A stretch of 64,000 nucleotides of DNA, taken from the NCBI GenBank assembly GCA_016721925.1, contig JADKHE010000001.1:62001-126000 (forward strand). The letters are read 5' to 3'. The stretch is from Candidatus Skiveiella danica. GTDB taxonomy: Bacteria > Pseudomonadota > Gammaproteobacteria > Burkholderiales > Burkholderiaceae_C. Each line of letters opens with the position of its first letter. The stretch's first letter is position 1. Below, piece by piece: positions 35,249-42,764 of this stretch. Made by a program: the position numbers and the translations under genes. The notes below the pieces were generated by a model that saw only the letters and a list, made by a program, of their open reading frames with translations, was not told where the DNA came from and ran no database searches.

Positions 35249-36427
35249 ATGGAAGACATCGTCATCGTATCCGCCGCACGTACGGCCGTCGGCAAGTTCG
35301 GCGGCTCGCTCGCCAAGGTTGCGGCCACTGAACTCGGATCCATCGTGATCCGTGAGGCGCTGGCGCGTGCCAATGTGGGCCTGGACCAGGTCGGCGAAGT
35401 CATCATGGGCCAGGTGCTGGCCGCCGGCGCGGGGCAGAACCCGGCGCGTCAGGCCAGCCTGAAAGCCGGTGTGGCCAAGGAAACCCCGGCCCTGACGATC
35501 AACGCGGTTTGCGGCTCGGGCCTGAAGGCCGTCATGCTGGCGGCACAGGCCGTGGCCTGGGGCGATAGCGAGATCGTCGTGGCCGGCGGTCAGGAGAACA
35601 TGAGTGCCAGCCCGCATGTGCTGCTGGGCTCGCGGGACGGCCAGCGCATGGGCGACTGGAAGATGATCGACTCGATGATCGTCGACGGCCTTTGGGACGT
35701 CTACAACCAGTACCACATGGGCGTGACCGCCGAAAACGTGGCCAAAGCCTATGGCATCACGCGCGAGATGCAGGACGCCCTGGCCCTGGCCAGCCAGACC
35801 AAGGCTGCTGCCGCGCAAGCGGCCGGCAGGTTCAGCGATGAAATTGTCACCGTGTCGATTGCCCAGAAAAAGGGCGATCCCATCCTGTTCAATGCCGACG
35901 AATTCATCAACAAGAAGACGAACGCCGAAGCACTGGCCGGCCTGCGTCCGGCCTTTGACAAGGCGGGATCGGTGACTGCGGGCAACGCGTCCGGCATCAA
36001 CGACGGCGCCGCGGCGGTGGTCGTGATGAGCGCGAAGAAGGCGGCCGCCCTGGGTCTGAAACCTTTGGCGCGCATCGCTGCCTTCGGCACCAGCGGCCTG
36101 GATCCGGCCACGATGGGCATGGGCCCGGTGCCAGCTTCGCAGAAAGCACTGGCGCGCGCCGGCTGGAAAGCTGCCGATGTGGATTTGTTCGAGCTCAACG
36201 AGGCCTTCGCGGCCCAGGCCTGCGCCGTCAACAGGGCGCTGGACATCGACCCGGCCAAGGTCAACGTGAACGGTGGTGCCATTGCCATCGGTCACCCGAT
36301 CGGAGCGTCCGGTGCCCGCATTCTCGTCACGTTGCTGCACGAAATGCAGCGCCGCGATGCGAAGAAGGGCCTGGCTGCGCTGTGCATCGGCGGTGGCATG
36401 GGGGTTTCCCTTGCACTGGAGCGCTGA
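35249..36427 (+). CDS. phaA: acetyl-CoA C-acetyltransferase (beta-ketothiolase) PhaA
   Basis: A 392-aa biosynthetic thiolase that condenses two acetyl-CoA to acetoacetyl-CoA. The nucleophile is Cys88 (INAVCGSGLKAV). The C-terminal signatures are GGAIAIGHPIGASGARI with the active-site His and ALCIGGGMG with the second catalytic Cys. The ATG at 35249 has a GAGGAAAG ribosome site; an in-frame ATG 11 codons upstream lies in the REP-like region. Confidence 0.95.
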   Translation: MEDIVIVSAARTAVGKFGGSLAKVAATELGSIVIREALARANVGLDQVGEVIMGQVLAAGAGQNPARQASLKAGVAKETPALTINAVCGSGLKAVMLAAQAVAWGDSEIVVAGGQENMSASPHVLLGSRDGQRMGDWKMIDSMIVDGLWDVYNQYHMGVTAENVAKAYGITREMQDALALASQTKAAAAQAAGRFSDEIVTVSIAQKKGDPILFNADEFINKKTNAEALAGLRPAFDKAGSVTAGNASGINDGAAAVVVMSAKKAAALGLKPLARIAAFGTSGLDPATMGMGPVPASQKALARAGWKAADVDLFELNEAFAAQACAVNRALDIDPAKVNVNGGAIAIGHPIGASGARILVTLLHEMQRRDAKKGLAALCIGGGMGVSLALER

Positions 36428-36507
36428 GTTCAGATGACAATGCGCGGCAGCGCTTGCAGTCAGGTGCGGCCGGATTCGGTTTTTATTAGTACTAAGAGGA
36501 GCACGAT

Positions 36508-37245
36508 ATGAGTCAGAGAGTTGCGTACGTCACGGGTGGGATGGGCGGCATTGGTACCTCCATTTGCCAGCGCCTGCACAAGGACGGTTTCAAGGTCATC
36601 GCCGGCTGCGGCCCGACGCGTGATTTCGACAAGTGGCTGGCCGAGCAGAAGGCGCTGGGCTACACGTTCTACGCCAGCGTGGGCAATGTCGCCGACTGGA
36701 ACTCCACGGTGGAGGCTTTCGGCAAGGCCAAGGCCGAGCACGGCCCGATCGATGTGCTGGTCAACAACGCCGGTATCACGCGCGACCGCATGTTCCTGAA
36801 GATGACCCGCGAAGACTGGGATGCCGTCATCGACACCAACCTGAACTCCATGTTCAACGTGACCAAGCAGGTCGTGCCGGAGATGGTCGAAAGGGGCTGG
36901 GGCCGCATCATCCAGATTTCGTCGGTCAACGGCAACAAGGGCCAGGCCGGCCAGACCAACTACTCTGCGGCCAAGGCCGGCATGCACGGCTTCTCGATGG
37001 CGCTGGCGCAGGAAATGGCCACCAAGGGTGTGACGGTCAACACCGTGAGCCCCGGCTACATCGGCACCGACATGGTGAAGGCGATCCGTGAAGACGTGCT
37101 GGCCAAGATCGTCGCCACGGTGCCGGTCAAGCGCCTGGGCGAGCCGAGCGAAATCGCCTCCATCATTGCCTGGCTGGCTTCCGACGAAGGCGGCTATGCC
37201 ACGGGTGCCGACTTCTCGGTCAACGGCGGCCTGCACATGGGCTGA
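36508..37245 (+). CDS. phaB: acetoacetyl-CoA reductase PhaB
   Basis: A 245-aa short-chain dehydrogenase that makes (R)-3-hydroxybutyryl-CoA with NADPH. It has the cofactor motif VTGGMGGIGTSIC, the VLVNNAGITRD motif, and the catalytic Tyr/Lys in TNYSAAKAGMHGFSMAL with the preceding Ser in ISSVNG. C-terminal VNGGLHMG is typical of PhaB. AAGAGGAGC precedes the ATG. Third gene of phaCAB, followed by a terminator. Confidence 0.95.
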   Translation: MSQRVAYVTGGMGGIGTSICQRLHKDGFKVIAGCGPTRDFDKWLAEQKALGYTFYASVGNVADWNSTVEAFGKAKAEHGPIDVLVNNAGITRDRMFLKMTREDWDAVIDTNLNSMFNVTKQVVPEMVERGWGRIIQISSVNGNKGQAGQTNYSAAKAGMHGFSMALAQEMATKGVTVNTVSPGYIGTDMVKAIREDVLAKIVATVPVKRLGEPSEIASIIAWLASDEGGYATGADFSVNGGLHMG

Positions 37246-37295
37246 ACGGCCCTGGCAGTGGCGGGGGTCCCCAGGAACCCCTCGGTTGCAATAAC

Positions 37296-37324
37296 AAAAA
37301 AGCCCCGTTTCAAGGGGCTTTTTT
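37296..37324. terminator. bidirectional rho-independent terminator after phaB
   Basis: AAAAAAGCCCC, loop GTTTCAA, then GGGGCTTTTTT. It has T-runs in both orientations, between the convergent phaB and SDR genes. Confidence 0.93.
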
Positions 37325-37339
37325 CTTGGCTGCCCACGT

Positions 37340-38101
37340 TCAGCGGATCATCATTCCGCCATCGGCCACGATGGTTTGCCCAGTGATGTATTGCCCAGCC
37401 GCGCTGGCCAGCAGGACTGCGATGCCACCGATGTCGTCCGGCTCACCGATGCGGCGCAGGGGTGTTTCCCCTTCCACCTTGGCCCTGAGCACAGGATTCT
37501 CGTGCAGCGCCTTGGCGAAGTCGGTGCGGATCAGCCCCGGCGCAATGCAGTTCACGCGGATGTTGTCCGGTCCCCATTCCACGGCCAGGTTGCGGGCCAG
37601 CTGCATGTCGGCGGCCTTGGAGACGTTGTAGGCACCGATGACGGACGAGCCGTGCAGGCCGCCGATCGACGAGACGATGACGATGGCGCCGTCCTTCTTC
37701 GCCTTCATGTCCGGGTAGGCCAGGTTGCACAGCCAGGCGTTGGACAGCACGTTGTTGCGCATGATCTTGTCGAAGACCTCGTCGCTCATGCCGGTCATCG
37801 GGCCATAGTAGGGGTTGGTCGCGGCATTGCAGACCATGATGTCGATGCCGCCCCAGGCCGCGCGGGTCTGGGCTACCAGGGCTTCGACCTGGGCCTTGTC
37901 GGAGATGTTGGCCGCGATCGCCATGGCCTCGCCCCCGGCGTCGCGGATGGTCTGCACGACGTCCTCGCAGGCGGCCAGCTTGCGGCTCGAAATCACGACT
38001 TTGGCGCCAGCTTTGGCCAACTGGATGGCGATGGAGCGGCCGATGCCGCGGCTCGACCCCGTGACGATGGCGACCTTGCCTTTGAGATTAAACAGATCCA
38101 T
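37340..38101 (-). CDS. short-chain dehydrogenase/reductase
   Basis: A 253-aa classical SDR with TGSSRGIGRSIAIQLAKAGA (cofactor binding), VCNAATNPYYG in place of NNAG, and the catalytic residues in SSIGGLHGSSVIGAYNVSKAA (Ser, Tyr, Lys). The C-terminal GQTIVADGGMMIR is normal. SDRs of this kind reduce or oxidise ketones and alcohols; the substrate is unknown. It is convergent with phaB and divergent from the N-formylglutamate amidohydrolase gene. Confidence 0.88.
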   Translation of the reverse strand: MDLFNLKGKVAIVTGSSRGIGRSIAIQLAKAGAKVVISSRKLAACEDVVQTIRDAGGEAMAIAANISDKAQVEALVAQTRAAWGGIDIMVCNAATNPYYGPMTGMSDEVFDKIMRNNVLSNAWLCNLAYPDMKAKKDGAIVIVSSIGGLHGSSVIGAYNVSKAADMQLARNLAVEWGPDNIRVNCIAPGLIRTDFAKALHENPVLRAKVEGETPLRRIGEPDDIGGIAVLLASAAGQYITGQTIVADGGMMIR

Positions 38102-38189
38102 GGAGCCTCCGGACGATGGTGCGAGTGAAAGCCGCCAGTGTGCCGTTAACCCGGTGGCCGGGCTGTCGTGCTTGCGTCACAATGGCTGC

Positions 38190-39035
38190 ATGCCCTTCGT
38201 GACCTATCTGCCCGGCACCGCACCCTTGGTGCTCGATTCGCCGCACAGCGGCACCGACTACCCCGACGACTTTGGCACTGTGTGCGACCGTGGGACCTTG
38301 CGCCGCGCCGAGGACACCCATGTCGAAAAGCTCTACAGCTTCGCGCCCGCGCTGGGCGTGGCCTGGATCGAAGCGCACTTCCCGCGCAGCTACCTGGATG
38401 CGAACCGCGACACCACCGAAGTGGATGTGGCGATGCTGGACGGCGGTTGGCCCGCGCCGGTGGCCACCGACGCGGCGGTGTTGTCGAAAGTGCGCTTGGG
38501 CAAAGGCCTCATCTGGCGCTGCACCGACGACGGCGTGGCCCTGTACGAGCGCAAGCTGGGTGTGGCAGAGGTCCAGGCGCGGATTCAGAACTGCTGGCAG
38601 CCATACCATGCCGCCGTTGAGCAGGCGATCGACGCGGCGCATGCGCGCCACGGCTACAGCCTGCATGTGAACTGCCATTCGATGCCGGCCGTTGCCGCCA
38701 GCCACGCCACCGATTTCCCGGGACTCGTGCATGCGGACTTTGTGGTGGGCAACCGTGACGCCACGACCTCCAGCGAGGCCTTGGCCCGCCTGGTGTGTGA
38801 GCATCTGCGCGGTCTCGGTTACCAGGTCGAATACAACCACCCCTACAAGGGCGTGGAACTGGTGCGCCGCTACGGCCGGCCCGCCGAGCACCGCCACAGC
38901 CTGCAGCTGGAGATCAACCGCAAGCTCTACATGGACGAGGCCACGCTGGCCATGAACGACGGGTTTGCGCCGCTGAAGGCCCACCTTCGCTCGCTGGTGG
39001 AGCGATTGCTGCAGACCGATCCGCGAGACCTTTGA
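38190..39035 (+). CDS. N-formylglutamate amidohydrolase family protein
   Basis: A 281-aa protein of the N-formylglutamate deformylase family (HutG-like), which hydrolyses N-formyl-L-glutamate in histidine breakdown. Conserved stretches are LVLDSPHSGTDYPDDF, FPRSYLDANRDTTEVD, the metal-site VNCHSMP and YNHPYKGVELVRRYG with LQLEINRKLYMDE. No other hut gene is nearby, so a role on another N-acyl amino acid is possible. It is followed by an HDAC-like amidohydrolase. Confidence 0.87.
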   Translation: MPFVTYLPGTAPLVLDSPHSGTDYPDDFGTVCDRGTLRRAEDTHVEKLYSFAPALGVAWIEAHFPRSYLDANRDTTEVDVAMLDGGWPAPVATDAAVLSKVRLGKGLIWRCTDDGVALYERKLGVAEVQARIQNCWQPYHAAVEQAIDAAHARHGYSLHVNCHSMPAVAASHATDFPGLVHADFVVGNRDATTSSEALARLVCEHLRGLGYQVEYNHPYKGVELVRRYGRPAEHRHSLQLEINRKLYMDEATLAMNDGFAPLKAHLRSLVERLLQTDPRDL

Positions 39036-39080
39036 AGCCGTTTTGACGCAGCGGTCGCGATCGCCTGCGGCCGCCCACCC

Positions 39081-40121
39081 ATGATCACCTTCTTTTCCGA
39101 GCAGCATGTGCAGCATGCGCCGCAGCACGAGTTCTTCCGGGGCGAGCGGGTGCCTTGCTTCGAGTCACCCGCGCGGGCGCGGTACGTGCAGCAACAGCTC
39201 GTGGCGCGCGGCCACGTGCTGCGTGAACCCGACGCGGACAGCCTCATGGTGCTGGCGCAGGTCCACACCGCACGCTACCTGGCGTTTCTGGAAGGCGCCT
39301 GGGCCGACTGGCTGGCGCTGGAGCCTGGCAACGCCGATCGCCAGCCCTTCCCCTCGGTGTGGCCCGTGCGCAGCCTGCGCGCCGATGTGGAGCCGGCGAA
39401 CTTCACCGCCCGGTTGGGCCTGTACTCGATGGACAACGGTTCGCCCCTCTGCGCCGGCACCTGGGCGGCGGCCAAGGCCGGTGCCGATGCGGCGGTGAGC
39501 GCTACCCGGCTGCTGCGCGCAGGCGAGCACGCCGTGTTCTGCGCCACCCGTCCACCGGGCCACCATGCAGGCGCGGACTTCATGGGCGGCTACTGCTTCC
39601 TGAACAATGCCGCCGTGGCGGCGCAGGCGCTGCGCGCGCAAGGGTGTCGTCGTGTGGCGGTGCTCGATGTGGACTACCACCATGGCAACGGGACGCAAAG
39701 CCTCTTCTACGAGCGCGCGGACGTGCTGTTCGTGAGCCTGCACGGCGACCCACGCACTGAATACCCGTTCTACCTGGGCCATGCCGACGAAACCGGCCGT
39801 GGTGCCGGCGAGGGCTTCAACCTGAACCTGCCGCTGCCTGCCGGCAGTGCCGCCTCTACCTGGTTCGAGGCACTGGACGTGGCGTGTGCGCGCATCGCCT
39901 GGCATGGGGCGGACGCCCTCGTGGTCTCGCTGGGGCTGGACACATTCGCGGGCGATCCGATCTCGACCTTTGCGCTGCAGGCGGATGATTTTTCCCGCTT
40001 GGGCGAACGGCTGGGTCGCCTGGGGATGCCGACAGTCTTTGTGCTGGAAGGCGGCTATGCGGCCGCCGAACTGGGTGAGAACGCGGTGAACGTGATCGAA
40101 GGCTTCGAGCAAGCGGGTTGA
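39081..40121 (+). CDS. histone deacetylase family protein (acetylpolyamine amidohydrolase-like)
   Basis: A 346-aa zinc amidohydrolase of the arginase/deacetylase fold. His161/His162 (RPPGHHAGADF), the zinc ligands Asp198 and His200 (LDVDYHHGNG) and Asp287 (LGLDTFAGDP), and the transition-state Tyr326 (LEGGYA) are all present. Bacterial relatives deacetylate polyamines or other acetylated amines. It lies between another amidohydrolase and an FAD amine/hydroxyacid oxidase-like gene, a context that fits breakdown of acylated amines (inference). Confidence 0.9.
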   Translation: MITFFSEQHVQHAPQHEFFRGERVPCFESPARARYVQQQLVARGHVLREPDADSLMVLAQVHTARYLAFLEGAWADWLALEPGNADRQPFPSVWPVRSLRADVEPANFTARLGLYSMDNGSPLCAGTWAAAKAGADAAVSATRLLRAGEHAVFCATRPPGHHAGADFMGGYCFLNNAAVAAQALRAQGCRRVAVLDVDYHHGNGTQSLFYERADVLFVSLHGDPRTEYPFYLGHADETGRGAGEGFNLNLPLPAGSAASTWFEALDVACARIAWHGADALVVSLGLDTFAGDPISTFALQADDFSRLGERLGRLGMPTVFVLEGGYAAAELGENAVNVIEGFEQAG

Positions 40122-40133
40122 AGGGACGTTGGC

Positions 40134-41249
40134 ATGGATCAGGTTGATGTGGTGGTGATCGGCGCGGGCGTGGTGGGGCTGGCGGTGGCCCGGGCGCTGG
40201 CGCTGCAGGGGCGCGAGGTGGTGGTGGTCGAGGCGGCGGATGCGATCGGCACCGGCACCAGCTCGCGCAACAGCGAGGTGATCCATGCCGGGCTGTACTA
40301 CCCGCCGGGCTCGCTGAAGGCGCGGCTGTGCGTGCAGGGGCGGGATCTGCTGTACGCCTACTGTGCCGAGCGCGGCATCGCCCATTGCCGCTGTGGCAAG
40401 CTGGTCGTGGCCACGAACGAGGCGCAGGTGGCCTACCTGCATGGCCTTCTGGCCAAAGGCGCCGCCAACGGGGTGACCGATCTGGCGCTGCTTAGTGGCG
40501 AGCAGGCGCGCGCGCTGGAACCCGAACTGGCCTGCGTAGCGGCGGTGCAGTCGCCGAGCACCGGCATCGTGGACAGTCATGGCCTCATGTTGGCGTTGCT
40601 GGGGGATCTGGAGCACGCTGGCGGCCTGCTGGCGCTCAATTCAGGTGTGAATAGGGCATTTCCCAGCGTGAAACAGTCAGATGTAGCTATGGTTGTTGTA
40701 GCGAATGACGGCACGGAGCTGGCTGCCACCACGGTGATCAATGCCGCCGGTCTGTACGCGCCGGCGCTGGCGCGGCAGTTCCAGGGGCTGGACGCCCGCC
40801 ATGTGCCACCGGCGTTCTTTGCCAAGGGCAGCTACTTCACGCTGTCGGGCCGTTCGCCCTTCGGGCGGCTGATCTACCCGGTGCCCGAGGCCGCCGGCCT
40901 GGGCGTGCACCTGACCATCGACCTTGGCGGGCAGGCCAAGTTCGGGCCCGATGTGCAATGGGTTGGGTCGCCCGATGACCTGGTGGTCGATCCATCGCGC
41001 GGTGACGCCTTCTACGCCGAGGTGCGCAAGTACTGGCCGGCCTTGGCGGACGGTGCGCTGGCGCCGGGCTACGCCGGCATCCGGCCCAAGATCAGCGGGC
41101 CCGGCGAGGCTGCCGCGGACTTCCTGATCCAGGGGCCGGCCGAACATGGCGTGCCGGGGCTGGTGAATCTGTTCGGCATCGAATCGCCGGGCCTGACGAG
41201 CTGCCTGGCCATCGGTGCCCACGTGGCGGGGCTGTTGGCGGCCGGTTGA
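40134..41249 (+). CDS. FAD-dependent oxidoreductase (L-2-hydroxyglutarate oxidase-like, DAO family), with in-frame repeat
   Basis: A 371-aa DAO-family flavoprotein. It has VVVIGAGVVGLAVARALALQG (6-26), SSRNSEVIHAGLYYPPGSLK, which is typical of L-2-hydroxyglutarate oxidases (LhgO/L2HGDH), and GYAGIRPKISGPG near the C-terminus. It starts 12 nt after the HDAC-like gene. Residues about 168-190 (NSGVNRAFPSVKQSDVAM region) come from repeat copy H, inserted in a surface-type region between conserved blocks. The FAD-binding motifs are intact. The substrate is inferred from similarity only. Confidence 0.87.
   Translation: MDQVDVVVIGAGVVGLAVARALALQGREVVVVEAADAIGTGTSSRNSEVIHAGLYYPPGSLKARLCVQGRDLLYAYCAERGIAHCRCGKLVVATNEAQVAYLHGLLAKGAANGVTDLALLSGEQARALEPELACVAAVQSPSTGIVDSHGLMLALLGDLEHAGGLLALNSGVNRAFPSVKQSDVAMVVVANDGTELAATTVINAAGLYAPALARQFQGLDARHVPPAFFAKGSYFTLSGRSPFGRLIYPVPEAAGLGVHLTIDLGGQAKFGPDVQWVGSPDDLVVDPSRGDAFYAEVRKYWPALADGALAPGYAGIRPKISGPGEAAADFLIQGPAEHGVPGLVNLFGIESPGLTSCLAIGAHVAGLLAAG
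40635..40703 (+). repeat. dispersed element, copy H, translated inside the FAD oxidoreductase gene
   Basis: CAATTCAGGTGTGAATAGGG, then TTTCCCAGCGTGAAACAGTC, then AGCTATGG and TTGTAGCG. It is read in the sense direction as FPSVKQSDVAM, the same reading frame as copies G and J. Confidence 0.8.
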
Positions 41250-41266
41250 CGCCGGCGCGGAGGAGC

Positions 41267-42742
41267 TCAGGGGCCGCTCGGCTTGCGCAGGGGACTTCGC
41301 GCCTGCAGATGGTCCAGGTATTCGCCCACGCCCTGGCCTTCGCTCTCCAGAAAGCGCTCCACGGCCTCGGCGAAATCCGGGTGGGCCAGCCAGTGCGCAC
41401 TGGAGGTCCGCACCGGGAGCAGGGCGCGTGCCATCTTGTGCTCGCCCTGCGCGCCGCCCTCGAAGCGATGAACGCCGTGCTCGATGCACCACTGCAGTGG
41501 CTGGTAGTAGCAGGCCTCGAAATGCAGGCAGTCCACCCGCTCCAGCGCACCCCAGTAGCGCCCGTAGGCGACCGTTTCCGCGCCAGACGGGGCATCGAGG
41601 CCTGTAGACGGCAGCTGCGGCGCATTTTCCGGGCGTTTTTGGCCCGATCCCAGCGTCGATGGGTCATGAAGCGCTATCAAACTGGAAGCGATCGGGCGGC
41701 CGGCGCGCTCCGCCACGAACAGCAGCCAGGTCTGCGGCAGGTCGTGCGCCATGCGCTGAAAGAAGTCGCGGGTGAGGTAAGGCGCATTGCCGTGTTCGAG
41801 GTAGGTGCGCTCGTAGCAGCGGTAGAAGAAGTCCCAGTCGGCGGGGCGGATGTCAGCCCCGCGCGCCCATCGGAACGTCACGCCGGCCTCGGCGACCTTG
41901 CGTCGCTCCTGGCGGATCTTTTTGCGCTTTTCCTGGGTCAGGCTGGCCAGGAACTCCTCGAAACTGCCGAAGCGCCTGGCAGGGACGACTTCGCCGCCGG
42001 GCCGCCCCAAGGCGAAGGGCGCCCCCTCGGGGCTGAGCGCTGCGGCTCCGGACCTGCCTGCGCAGGTCTGGACAGCGCGAAGGGATGCCGGCTCCGACGG
42101 CATCGTGGCCTGCAAGGCCAGTGAAGCACACGAAGTGGCGAGCGTGGGGGCGAGGTTTGTCCAATGAAACTGTACCGTGTGGCGCTGCAAGAGCCCGGCG
42201 CTGTCGCAGGCGGCCAGGTCCTCGTCGGCGGCGAACAGGAGGTGCAGCGAGGACAGTTGTCGATCCTCGCACCACCGGACCAGCGCCCGTAGCAGCGCCT
42301 CGCGCGCCTCGGCGTCACGCGCCAGCAGCCGGGTGCCGGGCACGGGTGTGAAAGGAACCGCCACCAGCGCTTTCGGGTAGTAGGCCAGGCCATGCTGGGC
42401 GTAGGCGTTTGCCCAGGCCCAGTCAAAGACGTATTCGCCGTAGGAGTGCTCCTTGAGGTACAGCGGGCAGCCGGCTGCCAGGGTGTCACCCTGCCAGAGC
42501 GTCAGAAAGTAGGGCACCCAGCCGGTGGCCGGGGTGGCGCTGCCGCTGTCGTGCAGTGCCGCCAGGTATTCGTGCCGCATGAAGGGCGTGGGATGGGGCT
42601 GGGCGGCCAACAAGGCGTTCCAGGCGATGACGGCGATCTGCCCCGGCGAATCAAACACCCGAATGCCATAATTGTCCGCATCCCCTTCGGACGGCCGGGG
42701 TGCACCGCCACCCGGGGATTCCCCGTCATCGTTTCTGGGCAT
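41267..42742 (-). CDS. FemAB-like GNAT N-acyltransferase (DUF482/COG3146) with two inserted repeats
   Basis: A 491-aa protein of the PF04339 FemAB-like family, with PTPFMRHEYLAALHDSG, YGEYVFDWAWANAYAQHGL, FLASLTQEKRKKIRQERR, GRYWGALERVDCLHFEACYY and EGGAQGEHKMARAL. The substrate is unknown. Two stretches look foreign: about residues 194-252 (Ala/Ser-rich, encoded by 41985-42165) and residues about 351-373 (HDPSTLGSGQKRPEN region, repeat copy I). Both keep the frame open. The start at 42742 is only 22 nt from the divergent nadE start, so a later start is possible, although no better one is visible before residue 55. Confidence 0.82.
   Translation of the reverse strand: MPRNDDGESPGGGAPRPSEGDADNYGIRVFDSPGQIAVIAWNALLAAQPHPTPFMRHEYLAALHDSGSATPATGWVPYFLTLWQGDTLAAGCPLYLKEHSYGEYVFDWAWANAYAQHGLAYYPKALVAVPFTPVPGTRLLARDAEAREALLRALVRWCEDRQLSSLHLLFAADEDLAACDSAGLLQRHTVQFHWTNLAPTLATSCASLALQATMPSEPASLRAVQTCAGRSGAAALSPEGAPFALGRPGGEVVPARRFGSFEEFLASLTQEKRKKIRQERRKVAEAGVTFRWARGADIRPADWDFFYRCYERTYLEHGNAPYLTRDFFQRMAHDLPQTWLLFVAERAGRPIASSLIALHDPSTLGSGQKRPENAPQLPSTGLDAPSGAETVAYGRYWGALERVDCLHFEACYYQPLQWCIEHGVHRFEGGAQGEHKMARALLPVRTSSAHWLAHPDFAEAVERFLESEGQGVGEYLDHLQARSPLRKPSGP
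41623..41690 (+). repeat. dispersed element, copy I, translated inside the FemAB-like gene
   Basis: ATTTTCCGGGCGTTTTTGGC, then GATCCCAGCGTCGATGGGTC, then GCTATCAAACTGGAAGCG. The gene reads it from the opposite strand as HDPSTLGSGQKR, the same antisense frame as copy A in ferredoxin (NDPKALGS). Confidence 0.8.
41985..42165. repeat. candidate second type of inserted element, translated inside the FemAB-like gene
   Basis: About 180 bp (60 codons) interrupt the protein between HTVQFHWTN and RFGSFEEFLASL. Conserved relatives have only a short linker there. The DNA contains GGGCGCCCCCTCGGGGC and GGACCTGCCTGCGCAGGTC hairpins, the style of GC-rich intergenic repeats in Comamonadaceae. There is no second copy in this window, so its repeat status is inferred. 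Boundaries are approximate. Confidence 0.5.
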
Positions 42743-42764
42743 TGACTCGTTTTTCAGCACCTGT

